NCBI GenBank assembly: GCA_021521415.1
Contig: JAIQDT010000188.1
Location: forward strand, 2,046,001 to 2,110,000
Length of the DNA stretch: 64,000 bases
Reading direction: 5' to 3'
Origin: Bidens hawaiensis
Taxonomy: Eukaryota > Streptophyta > Magnoliopsida > Asterales > Asteraceae
The position numbers and the translations under genes are program-made. The notes under the pieces were generated by a model that was not told where the DNA came from, did not search any database, and worked only from the letters and a program-made list of their open reading frames with translations. Positions 33,668 through 46,950 of this stretch are shown here, in pieces. The stretch's first letter is position 1. Each line of letters begins with the position of its first letter.

Positions 33668-35402
33668 TTCGTATAACATGGGTTCTTGAGTGAAAACTCA
33701 AGTGTAGAGTTTGTAAATTTTCTTTTATTTTATTTAAATTTTCTTTTTTCTTTGAGTCACTAACGTAGTTTTTTGTAGTTCGACTTTGTTTTATGTTTTT
33801 GAGTTTTGCGAGTTTGAAGATTTTATGAGCTAGAGAGGCGATCCCCAAGAAAGAATTTAATGAAAAAGATAAGTGTGGGGATGGAGCAGCCGAGCCGTAT
33901 ACTTTAAGTTTTATTATTTGCTGCTAATTATTCATGTTTCATTTGTTGGGTTGGTAAAATACTTTAATTGCATAATATCTATCGTTATGATTAGATACAT
34001 TTTTAGATATGTTTGTTTGTTTTTGTTTGGCAACTTACGTTCGTGTGTGAGAGAAGGAGTTACCATTTGCTGAGCACGTTCATAGTTGGAGGACATTCAT
34101 GGAAGAAGACTCTAGCATCATTTTTCATGCATATTACCAGCTAAGTCTTTTCCACTTATCTAGCTTATTAACTGTTTATTTTGCTTTTATTTTTAGAGTT
34201 TTAGTTTTTGTAGTCCGACTTTATTTTATTTTTTGTTTTAAGTCGTCATTATCCTTGCATTGAGGACAATGCAAAATTTAAGTGTGGGGATAGGATATTT
34301 GAGTCATAGTTTAAAATTAATTTTTAAATTTAAAAAAAAGTTGAAAAATGTTTTAAAAATGTCTATTGAATATAGTTTTTTGCGTTAAAGTGGGAGATGA
34401 TGATATTTTTCGGAAAGCGGTTTTTCAAACTACTAATAATATGAGATAAAAAAAATAAAACACACTTAACTTGGGATGTGTCGGTAGGCTCAGCCTTGAA
34501 AATGAAAAGGCAAATTTGATAAAATGGTTAAAACGGAAATCTCTTGTGGGTAAAGCGTTTTGTCCATAGAAAATAAGTAATGAAAGGTCGGGCCATACTC
34601 AAGCCTCATTTTTGGTATGAAAAATGGAAATATTATAAAGTTTAAAATTTTGAATACGTTATCATATGATGCTTGGGTAGGTTTAACGTTAGAGTATGCC
34701 GTGTAGCCGTTGATATAAATCTTAAACTGCTAGTTTAGTGTTTTACACCTCATTGGTATGGTTTTATAACCTTAAATATTGTATTGATGGGATGCCCCGG
34801 GTCCGAAGACCATGGGTCTGTATGCAGTCTATTCATCTGGGTATTCACAATTCCTAAGTGGGGTTGTGGATATTTAAAATAAAGCTAAAAAGAGCGAACC
34901 CTTATAAGTCTTTAAACATGATCACAAAAGTACAAAGTACGAATTCACTACAGACTTGATCATCCACGCTGTTAGCCATGTGGGGTCCCCTTGCTCGCGT
35001 CTCATTACCATTAAGAAACAGACCACAAAGGACACGCTACATATAAGCCCTACAGATGAAATTTTGCATGCTCACCTATGGTGATGGGTTCGGGGTATTG
35101 CTTGATAACGGGGGTATGTCATGTTGCGGGGAACACTAGCTATTAATTAATTGTACATTAATCGTATCTAATGACTGCTTGGTAGACTTTGATGCTTAAG
35201 CTTAGGTGTATAAACAATACCCTTGATCGTCTTAATTATTCATTAAAAAAATATAGCAACAAAAGTTTTAATTCTGCTAATTTTGAGGTTTAAGTAAAGT
35301 TGGGGTGGTCTGGTCCGGAAAAAGCTGAAAATAAGCGGGTCTTAATTGTATAAACCACTGAGTAATATTATTTTTGGATCTTATTTGTCCCGGTAAAGAT
35401 TA
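33668..35402 (+). other. Element B 3' non-coding region, unit 1
   Basis: About 1.7 kb with no pol. Holds two copies of the AAGTGTGGGGAT purine tract, the hairpin TTGCATTG-AGGA-CAATGCAA, the CTTGGGATGTGTCGGTAGGC block, and the module shared with element A (34845-35310). It is cut at the triplication joint (AAAGATTA, 35402). Confidence 0.8.
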
Positions 35403-35414
35403 TCGTTCTGTATT

Positions 35415-35955
35415 GCGTCTCGAGTCTTTGTATTTATCGTTCTGTATTTATTAATGAAAAAGTTATTAATATTAAGTCTAGTTTGTTAAAGTATGTCTAG
35501 TTCATTAAGGATGTTTAACGAGCTAGACTGTTAAGTTAAGGTTCCTCTCATTCGTTAAGAACATTTAACGAATGGGATGTAGTTCGTTATGTTTATTCCC
35601 ATTCGTCATGGGATGCTGACGAATGGGGCATAATGAATCAGTTGATTCGATATGTCTTGTTTATTTGTATGTAATGTAACGAAGTGGATGCTAATTCGTT
35701 ACGACATGTGTAACGAATTATATCCATCTTCTATTTATAAAGGCTCATACCTCTGGTTTATTTAAGTTTTGGGATTAAAGTAATTACACTCTGTCGGATT
35801 CTCTCTCGATCAAAACTTCAAGTAATCTATACATAATACACCTATTACAACTAATATATAATACATATAATTAATAAACGTTAAGAGTAATCAATGAACT
35901 AGATCCGTATAATCGTATTAACGGATCTTGGATCTCTAGATCTTAGGTTCTAACA
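35415..35955 (+). repeat. A LTR copy, unit 2, lacking its first 17 bp
   Basis: Equivalent to 26046-26586. Joint 1 (35403-35419) lacks 35 bp that joint 2 keeps (44751-44785), between two copies of TTGCGTC. It ends TTCTAACA and is followed by the same flank as unit 1. Confidence 0.9.
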
Positions 35956-36210
35956 TATAGTGTATGATCTAGTTTGGCTACATTATTCTATACTCACACC
36001 ATCGACTACCTTTTGTATTATGTTTTCGTCTATCTATGCTTATCATTGGTTGGTAATATGCATAAAAATATATGTACCTTAGGTATTATTATTATTATTA
36101 TTATACCTCAACTTCTTTATAATGGTACTTGGTCCGATGACCATTAGGATGCATGTGATAATGCTCAAGAAATTGTTTCGGCTATGTAATCACCATGCAA
36201 CACATATAAA

Positions 36211-37568
36211 GTGTGACCGAGTTATGGGTTGGGAAGGTGGGGCCGATTCGAGCTAATGGATCGATCTCGTTAAATAATTAATTATTGGAATTAGAAATAA
36301 TTATCTATTTTATTTATTAAATAGAGATGGAATTTTATTTAATAGATAAATAGGAGTTTGTGTTTTACTCTAACTGTAATCGAGCCTCTATATAACCCCC
36401 ATACCATCAATAAATATAAATAGGAATTCATGTAAGGGTTAATGAAGAATTGATCAGGTTTTGAGTTAATTTCTTGATTAATAAAACTGGTGAGTTGTTC
36501 CAAAATATTATCGTGTTTAATTCAATCTGGAGACAGGTCAAAAGAGACAAGTTTAAATCAAAGACCGCATATTTCAAGTCGGAAATTAAGGGGATGATTC
36601 TTGGACGTAATTTCCAACCGAGTTATGGGTTGCAATTACGGTTTTATTATATTGGGCCCGAGGGATTCATTAATATATAATGGGTTTATGGGTTGCAATT
36701 ACGGTTTTATTATATTTGATAATGTCTTGACTAGCAAGTTAGGTTAGTTTATAAACCGAGTTATGGTTAGGCATTATAGATTGTGAACATGATGCAACCG
36801 AGTTAGGGTTCATCAACAGTCAAACCAAGTTAGGGTTTTAGAATTTGTAATCAGTTTTTTGAGTTATATTTTCTAATTAATATAACCGAGTGTTATTCGT
36901 TAGTTTGTGTTAGATTATCGATCCAAGGCTTGAATTGGTATCAAAGACAAGTTCAAGAAATCGATAATCGAGTTGATAGAGATCGACGACTAAGGAGTTA
37001 CAATTCGTTGATCGTAATCGAAGCAAGGGTCGGAGATTAAGACAAGGGTCGATGACAGGCTGAGATTTGGTGACCGAAAGAGAGAGATGCTCTTTTCTGA
37101 TCAGCGGAGTTGGTCACGTGTGGCTTGTTATTTTGATCAAAAGTCAATGCTGGTTTGATTTTTGGTTACCACGAATTGAAAGAAAAAAGCGAGCATAAGT
37201 AAACAAAGTATTGTATTTGGTGCTCAATTGAAAACAAAAAAATAATTAAAAGTTATGTTTGACTTTTTGGTGTGGAGGATTAAATGAAGAAAATATATAA
37301 CAAGTTGGGTTTAATTTATTTTCTTTGTTGGTTCACCAAGTTTGAATTTACCATTGATCGTTTTTATTTGGGTTGAACAAGCGAGTTTAACTCAAAGTTT
37401 GTATTTTCACGAGTTATTTAGACCAAGATTTTTATTTGAATGGTGTGCTCGTGTTTTCGGGAAAAAAAGAAGACCAAGAAAAACTGTTGTTCACAAGATT
37501 AGATGACCAGAATCACAACGAAAGAAACGGTTATGTGAGTTCATGTGGCCGTGGCAATGGTCGGGGAC
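36211..37568 (+). mobile_element. Element C relics, unit 2
   Basis: Same arrangement as 26879-28235, with scattered substitutions (for example AAAATATTATCG for AAAATGTTATCG near 36500). Confidence 0.6.
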
Positions 37569-37723
37569 TAGGGATGGCAATGGGTCGGGTTTGAGACACG
37601 TTTAGGTATTCCCACACCCATACCCGATTATTAAAGCCCATCCCAAACCTGTCAGGTATATATCGGGCAATTACCCATCGGGTTTCAGGGATATCCATCG
37701 AGTTTTTATCGGGTTTTGAGAAA
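37569..37723. mobile_element. hAT-like scrap, unit 2
   Basis: Copy of 28236-28390, beginning TAGGGATGGCAATGGGTCGG. Confidence 0.45.
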
Positions 37724-38167
37724 ACGTTTTTTGCAATTTCTTTGTTCAATTTTGACTCTTCAATATGATTTATGTTTGTACTATCCAATGTTATGAGTGT
37801 AAACTAGTGATAGTTCCCAAACAGCAGCAAGCCATTGAGTCAAATAAAAGTCATCTTGGTTGAATCATTTCAATGAATGGTTGATGTGCATCATCTGGCA
37901 TAATATATATGTAGTTAAACACAATACAATAACCTATAGCATATACATATTGTTAATATATCATACAACATCCTAATATACAACCAGTATTTACATGCAC
38001 TTTATCAAAATACATGTAGGATACAAACCATATACATAAACTCAAAGAAACACTAAATGGGTCTTGATGTATGCATATGTGAAAATCAAAATCAAATGGG
38101 AGGGTAACATTACTATGGAAAGGGGAATTAGGAGGCAGGAAGTGGGCTGGGAATTTCAATTTTTCGT

Positions 38168-38187
<20 letters not shown>

Positions 38188-38198
<11 letters not shown>

Positions 38199-38411
38199 TA
38201 AGGTTAAAATAAGAAGTAAAACTATCATAAGAAGTGGTTTTTACCCTTAAAAAAATAAAACACACCAAATAAAAAACACACCGAACTAACAAAATAAAAC
38301 ACACCGAACAAAACACACACTAACAATATCCAACATCAGATGATCACATCCAACGCCTGATATTACTTTTCACACTTCTTACAAATAACTCACTTCTTAT
38401 TCTAACCCCAT
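38188..38411. mobile_element. MITE in a TA tract, unit 2
   Basis: Copy of 28853-29086 with a 9-bp loss near 38229 and a longer GA run at the left end. Terminal repeats GGTTAAAATAAGAAGT and GGTTAGAATAAGAAGT differ by one base. Confidence 0.65.
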
Positions 38412-38435
38412 CATATATATATATATGTATATATA

Positions 38436-40182
38436 TGATATACATCTATTTATACATCTCGAATCCCTTGTAAAGTTATGTTTATTTAATGTTTTGAGTT
38501 CGTTTTAGTTCGTGTTTTGTTTATCTTTTATTATTTAAGGTTTTGAGTCAAGTATTATATGTTTATGATGTTTTAAATCGTTTGGTGTCTTGAATGTTAA
38601 GCTTTAATTCTTTCTATCATTTCATGAGAAGTTTAAGTTCGTTTTGCTCTTTAATGATTACATTATTATTCCACTTAGTGTTTTGATTTGTTTTCATGTA
38701 GATGGTGGCTTGAAAGTTAAGGGAAAGAAGGTCTAGAAGCTTCTCATTGCTACTTGGAGTTCCAAAAAGAATCTTATCAAGATCTACCAAGATTAATCAA
38801 GAAATAATAAAAAAAAAATCCGGAATCTCCTCCCAAGACACGCCGCGCCACGCGAAGGGGGAGGCTAGGCCCGGTCGAGCGGCGCCTAGAGCTTCTGGTC
38901 AATCGTTTTTGCTTATTCAAGGCCCAGCTCATTTAATATATAAAGGGTTATAAACCTAAACGAATATACAACATATTGCAGCCGATTTTCCAAGGTTTTG
39001 AAGGGTTTTTGGAGGTTGATTGAATTAGAGATCATCAAGCTTTCATACAAGTATTCAAGGGTCGATTAAGACGGGTTCTCTCGTTCTTTATCTTTGTTCT
39101 TGTTCACTAACTTTCATGATGTTTCTCTTTGTTCTTTGGTTTAGTTATTTGTCTTTGATTATGAATATTCTAGGCTAGACTTCATGTCTACCTAGGTTTG
39201 ATGAACATGTGTTGATTTGATTCTTGCTTTGGACTAATTGTTTGATTATGGTTTCGTTATTTTAATAGTAAAAGACTTGATTTTGCTTTCATGATACATA
39301 TGAATGTTTATTATCTTGATTGATTGTTAATTTTAGCTTCACATAGATCTTATATCTCTTGATTGTGTTCTTTAGATTTAGGGTTTATGTTTAATCATTA
39401 CTTGGTGTTTTGATTATTGTGGTTGAATAGGCCTATTAGATCATACAAGCTAGTTGATAGTTGGTTAGGGTTTTAAATGTACTGCTAAATTCAAATAGCT
39501 ATAGAGAGGGGAGTTGTTCATGTGTCTTGGTCAATCGCATGCTAGGATATATTAGTGGCAATATTCTTGCTTATTGTGTTGATCCTTGTTCATGATGTCG
39601 TGATAAGTTTATCAAGTTATTTAAGGTTTAGTATTTCGTAAGATTACTTGCTTAAGATACTATTAATTAACCATAATTGATGACTGTGAGGAAATCGATA
39701 TAACCGATTGCTTAATAATCTAATAATTATTCTTTAGGATTTTTCTTGATGCGATCAAGGGTTCTTTAGGGTTTGTTAGGTGAATACGTTTAGAAATCAG
39801 TTTCTTTATCATATTATTTGTCCATTGCTTGATGATTGTTGATGCATGAGATTCTTACCTAGGTAGATTCCTTATCTTATTGGTTCCGATCTTGTGTTTG
39901 ATTGCTTGTTTCTTAGATTATTTGTTTATTTACTTTCTAAGTTTAATCTTAGTTTAAAAACCCCATTTAAACATTAATAATAAATAGTCGTGTCGTAAGT
40001 CGAGTCTAATTAGTTGATTAACATAATTTATAGAGCCCTGTGGGTTCGATATTCCGGACTTACTTAGCTTTAGTACATTTGACCAGTTCACTTGCCGGTG
40101 TTTTGTGTAGTTGAGTCTTAAGTCTAGTTGTTATTACTTGTTTAGTTTAGTTAATATTTAATTGACTTTTTTAATCATATCA
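38436..40182 (+). repeat. B 5' LTR copy, unit 2
   Basis: TGATATACATC...CATATCA, a near-identical copy of 29110-30855. The primer-binding site follows at 40189-40205. Confidence 0.9.
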
Positions 40183-40331
40183 AGTGTTTGGCGCTGTTGC
40201 CGGGGACTCTTGGCAATTGCGTTATTATTAATTGGACTTATTTGCTGCATTCGTGCTATTTGTTTATTTTTGTTTGGGTCGTAGGAGTCTAATTTAAGTT
40301 TTAGTTTATTTTTATTTTTAAGAATTCGAGT

Positions 40332-42995
40332 ATGTTCACTTGGTCTGTTTCGTCTTTAAGGTTTATGCCGCATCCTGGTTCGCAAGGACCACCGTTAGAT
40401 AATCTGGATTTTTCTCTGTTGAAGACCGAGGCTAGCTTGTCAGCAGAGAAACAACCATCATAACCCGCGTCTACACCGAATTCGTCACTACCCAGTTCAC
40501 CGCCTGAAAGTCCGAGAAATCAAGATCAAATGGCCGACGACAGAACAATTGCTGCTTAAGCCTTCGATGGCTTAACCGGAAACCAGTCATGCATCGTCGT
40601 TCCCGCAATCAACAATACCAACTCGTGGCAGATTCCGTCATATGTCGTGAACAACATCGTTCAAACTAATCAGTTCACGAGGCGTGATGACAAGGATGCA
40701 CCGGCTCACATTAACCGACTTTATCGCGTTCTTAAAACTTTTAATTTACAAGGTGCTACCGAAGATGCAATTTTCTTACATCTGTTTCCGTTTTCACTCG
40801 CAGGTAAAGCAGCTACTTGGCTTGACACGCAACCACCTGGCACTTTCACCACTTTGGAAGAACTACGTTATGCATTTATCAAGAGATATTTCCCACCGGC
40901 TAAAGTGGTTATTCTTCGCGATCAGATTCACTCGTTTCACATGGAGCCGGGGGAGCAATATTTTCATGCTTGGGATCGTTTTCAGAACATGCTAGCCCGT
41001 TGCTCATAGAATGGTCTCACACCATGGGCTCTCGTGGAAAAATTTTACAATTGGTTGAACTACGAAACCCAAGTTCGGTTCGACATGGCCACAGGAGGAA
41101 GTTTACTGGCAAAGAAGAATGTCACCGAATGTAACGAGATGTTTGAGAGCTTTTCTCAATCCGATTATGCCAAAGAGCCACATCATGGGAATTCCACTCC
41201 CGTCACTAATACATCATCGCCCGCTCGAGGTGTACACCAGGTTAATCTGGATACTAATGTGGCTGTTGCTTTGGAATCACTAACCCGAGAGGTGAAGGAA
41301 CTTAAGGCCAAGGTGGACAGGTGTGAGTTTTGTAGGGGTGGACATGGTACGTTGGAGTACCCGGTGATGAATCAACAGGTCGATTTTGTTGCTGGTCAGA
41401 ATGGGTTTCCCACCAACAATTACAATAACAACAGTCAGAATTGGAACACCTACAAGAACCCGAATTAGAATAATGCTAATTGGCGTCCGTCGGGTGCACC
41501 ACCCGGATTTCAAAACTCTTTTAATCAAGGACAAGGTCAGTATTTCAATAATAATAACACCGATGGTACTAATGTTTAAAATAACGTGCAGGAGTTGAAC
41601 GGTGGAATTGGGCGTTTGGAAGAGATGATGAAGCTAATCTTGGAGAGAGATCAAGTTACACAGAAAAAGTTTGCCAAACACATTTATCTCTTCAAGAATC
41701 AACAATATTCTATTCTCTATATTCAAAGGACTGTTGATGATATTGCTCGTCGTTTAGAAGAAAGGCCCCCAGGTCAGTTTTTGGGTATCCCTCAAACTAA
41801 TCCGGCTGCTCAATTGAAAGCCATCTCCACTCGTAGTGGTAGGGTTTTTGGTCCGGATGTAGTTATTAGAGAAATCAGGGAAGATGGGGACGATGAGTTG
41901 ATAGATGAGGAGATAGAGGTAGAGGCTCCAGGTAAGTCACAAAATACAACACCAATCATAGAGCCGCAAGTTAAGAAAAACACCAAGAAGAAGCCGGTTG
42001 GAGTCCGGCCACCACCACACACCATTGACCTAAACTATGTCCCGTATCCCGCTCGTCTAAAGAATCAAAAGTATACGAAAGATTACGGGTATTTTCTTAA
42101 TATATTTAGCCAATTGAATGTCAACCTTCCATTCGTAGAAGTCCTTCAGCATATGCCTAAATACGCCAAATTTTTGAAAGACCTTCTTAAAAGAAAGGAT
42201 AAGTTGGAGGAGCTGTCGACTGTACCACTAAATGGAGAGTGTTCTTCTGTAGTTCTCAATAAAGAACCGGAGAAATTACCCGACCCCGGTGTTTTTACCA
42301 TTCCATGCCTTTTCGGAAGTGATACGACATGTCAAGCATTAGCCGATTTAGGAGCTAGTATAAACCTTATGCCATATTCTTTATATGAAAAATTAGACCT
42401 AGGAGAGCTTACCCCCACTCGTATGACGTTGTCTTTAGCCGATCGTTCTGTTAAGTATCTGAGGGGTGTCGTAGAGAATTTTCTCGTTAAGGTAGAGAAT
42501 TTGGTTTTCCCCGCAGATTTCGTTGTTTTAGATATGGAGGCCGACGAGAGAGTTCCTATCATTTTAGGTCGTCCGTTTTTACGTACTGCTAGGGAAATTA
42601 TTGATGTGTTTGAAGGAAAGATCACTCTTAGAGCCGGTGATGATAGTGCCACTTATTTGGCTAAGTCCATGAGACATCCGAGTGGTCAAGACGGTCTCAT
42701 TGATCCATGTCACCCAGTTTACTCGACAGAATCAGTTATCTCGGGCATGGGCCCTAGTCTTGACGATTCCCGTTCGGTGAGCAAGAGTGTGAAAAAGGAG
42801 CGAGCGGTTTCTAGTTCTCGGGTAATGGTTAAGTGTGTTGGAGAAAGAGGTGGTGGAAAACGTAAGTTTGAGAAGGTTCGTGGTGTTAGAAAGAAGAAAA
42901 CCAAAATTGATGAATGGTCGGATCGTGATTCGGTATCCTTGAGGGCATTGGAGTTCTACCGAGGTGGAGGAAGCTCCACTCGGTCCGCCACGTGA
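40332..42995 (+). pseudogene. Element B gag-protease, unit 2 (best frame of the three)
   Basis: The only copy with no frameshift: 888 codons from ATG 40332 to TGA 42993-42995, interrupted by five in-frame stops at 40461-40463 (TAA), 40557-40559 (TAA), 41007-41009 (TAG), 41466-41468 (TAG) and 41577-41579 (TAA). Each is one C-to-T change from a glutamine codon. Gag core residues lie at about codons 115-215; a possible zinc-binding remnant (RCEFCRGGHG) follows; the protease motif DLGASINLMP is at about codon 675. The last 469 codons, covering the protease, are fully open. No pol follows. An internal start or stop readthrough would be needed for any product, so it is probably dead. Confidence 0.88.
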
Positions 42996-44733
42996 TTCGT
43001 ACAACATGGGTTCTTGAGTGAAAACTCAAGTGTAGAGTTTGTAAATTTTCTTTTATTTTATTTAAATTTTCTTTTTTCTTTGAGTCACTAACGTAGTTTT
43101 TTGTAGTTCGACTTTGTTTTATGTTTTTGAGTTTTGCGAGTTTGAAGATTTTATGAGCTAGAGAGGCGATCCCCAAGAAAGAATTTAATGAAAAAGATAA
43201 GTGTGGGGATGGAGCAGCCGAGCCGTATACTTTAAGTTTTATTATTTGCTGCTAATTATTCATGTTTCATTTGTTGGGTTGGTAAAATACTTTAATTGCA
43301 TAATATCTATCGTTATGATAAGATACATATTTAGATATGTTTGTTTGTTTTTGTTTGGCAACTTACGTTCGTGTGTGAGAGAAGGAGTTACCATTTGCTG
43401 AGCACGTTCATAGTTGGAGGACATTCATGGAAGAAGACTCTAGCATCATTTTTCATGCATATTACCAGCTAAGTCTTTTCCATTTATCTAGCTTATTAAC
43501 TGTTTATTTTGCTTTTATTTTTAGAGTTTTAGTTTTTGTAGTCCGACTTTATTTTATTTTTTGTTTTAAGTCGTCATTATCCTTGCATTGAGGACAATGC
43601 AAAATTTAAGTGTGGGGATAGGATATTTGAGTCATAGTTTAAAATTAATTTTTAAATTTAAAAAAAAGTTGAAAAATGTTTTAAAAATGTCCATTGAATA
43701 TAGTTTTTTGTGTTAAAGTGGGAGATGATGATATTTTTCGGAAAGCGGTTTTTCAAACTACTAATAATATGAGATAAATAAAAGAAAACACACTTAACTT
43801 GGGATGTGTCGGTAGGCTCAGCCTTGAAAATGAAAGGGCAAATTTGATAAAATGGTTAAAACGGAAATCTCTTGTGGGTAAAGCGTTTTGTCCATAGAAA
43901 ATAAGTAATGAAAGGTCGGGCCATACTCAAGCCTCATTTTTTGGTATGAAAAATGGAAATATTATAAAGTTTAAAATTTTGAATACGTTATCATATGATG
44001 CTTGGGTAGGTTTAACGTTAGAGTATGCCGTGTAGCCGTTGATATAAATCTTAAACTGCTAGTTTAGTGTTTTACACCTCATTGGCGTATGGTTTTATAA
44101 CCTTAAATATTGTATTGATGGGATGCCCCGGGTCCGAAGACCATGGGTCTGTATGCAGTCTATTCATCTGGGTATTCACAATTCCTAAGTGGGGTTGTGG
44201 ATATTTAAAATAAAGCTAAAAAGAGCGAACCCTTATAAGTCTTTAAACATGATCACAAAAGTACAAAGTACGAATTCACTACAGACTTGATCATCCACGC
44301 TGTTAGCCATGTGGGGTCCCCTTGCTCGCGTCTCATTACCATTAAGAAACAGACCACAAAGGACACGCTACATATAAGCCCTACAGATGAAGTTTTGCAT
44401 GCTCACCTATGGTGATGTGTTCGGGGTATTGCTTGATAACGGGGGTATGTCATGTTGCGGGGAACACTAGCTATTAATTAATTGTACCTTAATCGTATCT
44501 AATGACTGCTTGGTAGACTTTGATGCTTAAGCTTAGGTGTATAAACAATACCCTTGATCGTCTTAATTATTCATTAAAAAAATAGAGCAACAAAAGTTTT
44601 AATTCTGCTAATTTTGAGGTTTAAGTAAAGTTGGGGTGGTCTGGTCCGGAAAAAGCTGAAAATAAGCGGGTCTTAATTGTATAAACCACTGAGTAATATT
44701 ATTTTTGGATCTTATTTGTCCCTGTAAAGATTA
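42996..44733 (+). other. Element B 3' non-coding region, unit 2
   Basis: Same content as 33668-35402 with small differences. It ends at AAAGATTA (44733). The next 17 bases (44734-44750) are joint filler that matches neither neighbour end to end. Confidence 0.8.
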
Positions 44734-44763
44734 TCGTTCTTTATTGCGTCACGAGGGGGTGTC

Positions 44764-45321
44764 TGTTAGTGCACGGTTTTGCGTCTCGAGTCTTTGTATT
44801 TATCGTTCTGTATTTATTAATGAAAAAGTTATTAATATTAAGTCTAGTTTGTTAAAGTATGTCTAGTTCATTAAGGATGTTTAACGAGCTAGACTGTTAA
44901 GTTAAGGTTCCTCTCATTCGTTAAGAATATTTAACGAATGGGATGTAGTTCGTTATGTTTATTCCCATTCGTCATGGGATGCTGACGAATGGGGCATAAT
45001 GAATCAGTTGATTCGATATGTCTTGTTTATTTGTATGTAATGTAACGAAGTGGATGCTAATTCGTTACGACATGTATAACGAATTATATCCATCTTCTAT
45101 TTATAAAGGCTCATACCTCTGGTTTATTTAAGTTTTGGGATTAAAGTAATTACACTCTGTCGGATTCTCTCTCGATCAAAACTTCAAGTAATCTATACAT
45201 AATACACCTATTACAACTAATATATAATACATATAATTAATACACGTTAAGAGTAATCAATGAACTAGATCCGTATAATCGTATTAACGGATCTTGGATC
45301 TCTAGATCTGAGGTTCTAACA
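44764..45321 (+). repeat. Full A LTR copy, unit 3
   Basis: 558 bp, TGTTAGTG...TTCTAACA, preceded by ACGAGGGGGTGTC (44751-44763). This is the same pre-LTR purine tract as at 26016-26028, which shows that the unit begins inside element A. Confidence 0.92.
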
Positions 45322-45591
45322 TATAGTGTATGATCTAGTTTGGCTACATTATTCTATACTCACACCATCGACTACCTTTTGTATTATGTTTTCGTCTATC
45401 TATGCTTATCATTGGTTGGTAATATGCATAAAAATATATGTACCTTAGGTATTATTATTATTATTATTAATATTATTATTATTATACCTCAACTTCTTTA
45501 TAATGGTACTTGGTCCGATGACCATTAGGATGCATGTGATAATGCTCAAGAAATTGTTTCGGCTATGTAATCACCATGCAACACATATAAA

Positions 45592-46950
45592 GTGTGACCG
45601 AGTTATGGGTTGGGAAGGTGGGGCCGATTGGAGCTAATGGATCGATCTCGTTAAATAATTAATTATTGGAATTAGAAATAATTATCTATTTTATTTATTA
45701 AATAGAGATGGAATTTTATTTAATAGATAAATAGGAGTTTGTGTTTTACTCTAACTGTAATCGAGCCTCTATATAACCCCCATACCATCAATAAATATAA
45801 ATAGGAATTCATGTAAGGGTTAATGGAGAATTGATCAGGTTTTGAGTTAATTTCTTGATTAATAAAACTGGTGAGTTGTTCCAAAATATTATCGTTGTTT
45901 AATTCAATCTGGAGACAGGTCAAAAGAGACAAGTTTAAATCAAAGACCGCATGTTTCAAGTCGGAAATTAAGGGGATGATTCTTGGACGTAATTTCCAAC
46001 CGAGTTATGGGTTGCAATTACGGTTTTATTATATTGGGCCCGAGGGATTCATTAATATATAATGGGTTTATGGGTTGCAATTACGATTTTATTATATTTG
46101 ATAATGTCTTGACTAGCAAGTTAGGTTAGTTTATAAACCGAGTTATGGTTAGGCATTATAGATTGTGAACATGATGCAACCGAGTTAGGGTTCATCAACA
46201 GTCAAACCAAGTTAGGGTTTTAGAATTTGTAATCAGTTTTTTGAGTTATATTTTCTAATTAATATAACCGAGTGTTATTCGTTAGTTTGTGTTAGATTAT
46301 CGATCCAGGACTTGAATTGGTATCAAAGACAAGTTCAAGAAATCGATAATCTAGTTGATAGAGATCGACGACTAAGGAGTTACAATTCGTTGATCGTAAT
46401 CGAAGCAAGGGTCGGAGATTAAGACAAGGGTCGATGACAGGCTGAGATTTGGTGACCGAAAGAGAGAGATGCTCTTTTCTGATCAGCGGAGTTGGTCACG
46501 TGTGGCTTGTTATTTTGTTCAAAAGTCAATGCTGGTTTGATTTTTGGTTACCACGAATTGAAAGAAAAAAGCGAGCATAAGTAAACAAAGTATTGTATTT
46601 GGTGCTCAATTGAAAACAAAAAAATAATTAAAAGTTATGTTTGACTTTTTGGTGTGGAGGATTAAATGAAGAAAATATATAACAAGTTGGGTTTAATTTA
46701 TTTTCTTTGTTGGTTCACCAAGTTTGAATTTACCATTGATCGTTTTTATTTGGGTTGAACAAGCGAGTTTAACTCAAAGTTTGTATTTTCACGAGTTATT
46801 TAGACCAAGATTTTTATTTGAATGGTGTGCTCGTGTTTTCGGGAAAAAAAGAAGACCAAGAAAAACTGTTGTTCACTAGATTATATGACCAGAATCACAA
46901 CGAAAGAAACGGTTATGTGAGTTCATGTGGCCGTGGCAATGGTCGGGGAC
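45592..46950 (+). mobile_element. Element C relics, unit 3
   Basis: Same arrangement as 26879-28235; one base inserted near 45894 (TATCGTTGTTTAA versus TATCGTGTTTAA). Confidence 0.6.

Noticed and set aside
31952..33848. Minus-strand open frames opposite the B gag-protease region
   Set aside because: Shadows of the plus-strand polyprotein; no family resemblance and no independent conservation beyond the duplication itself.
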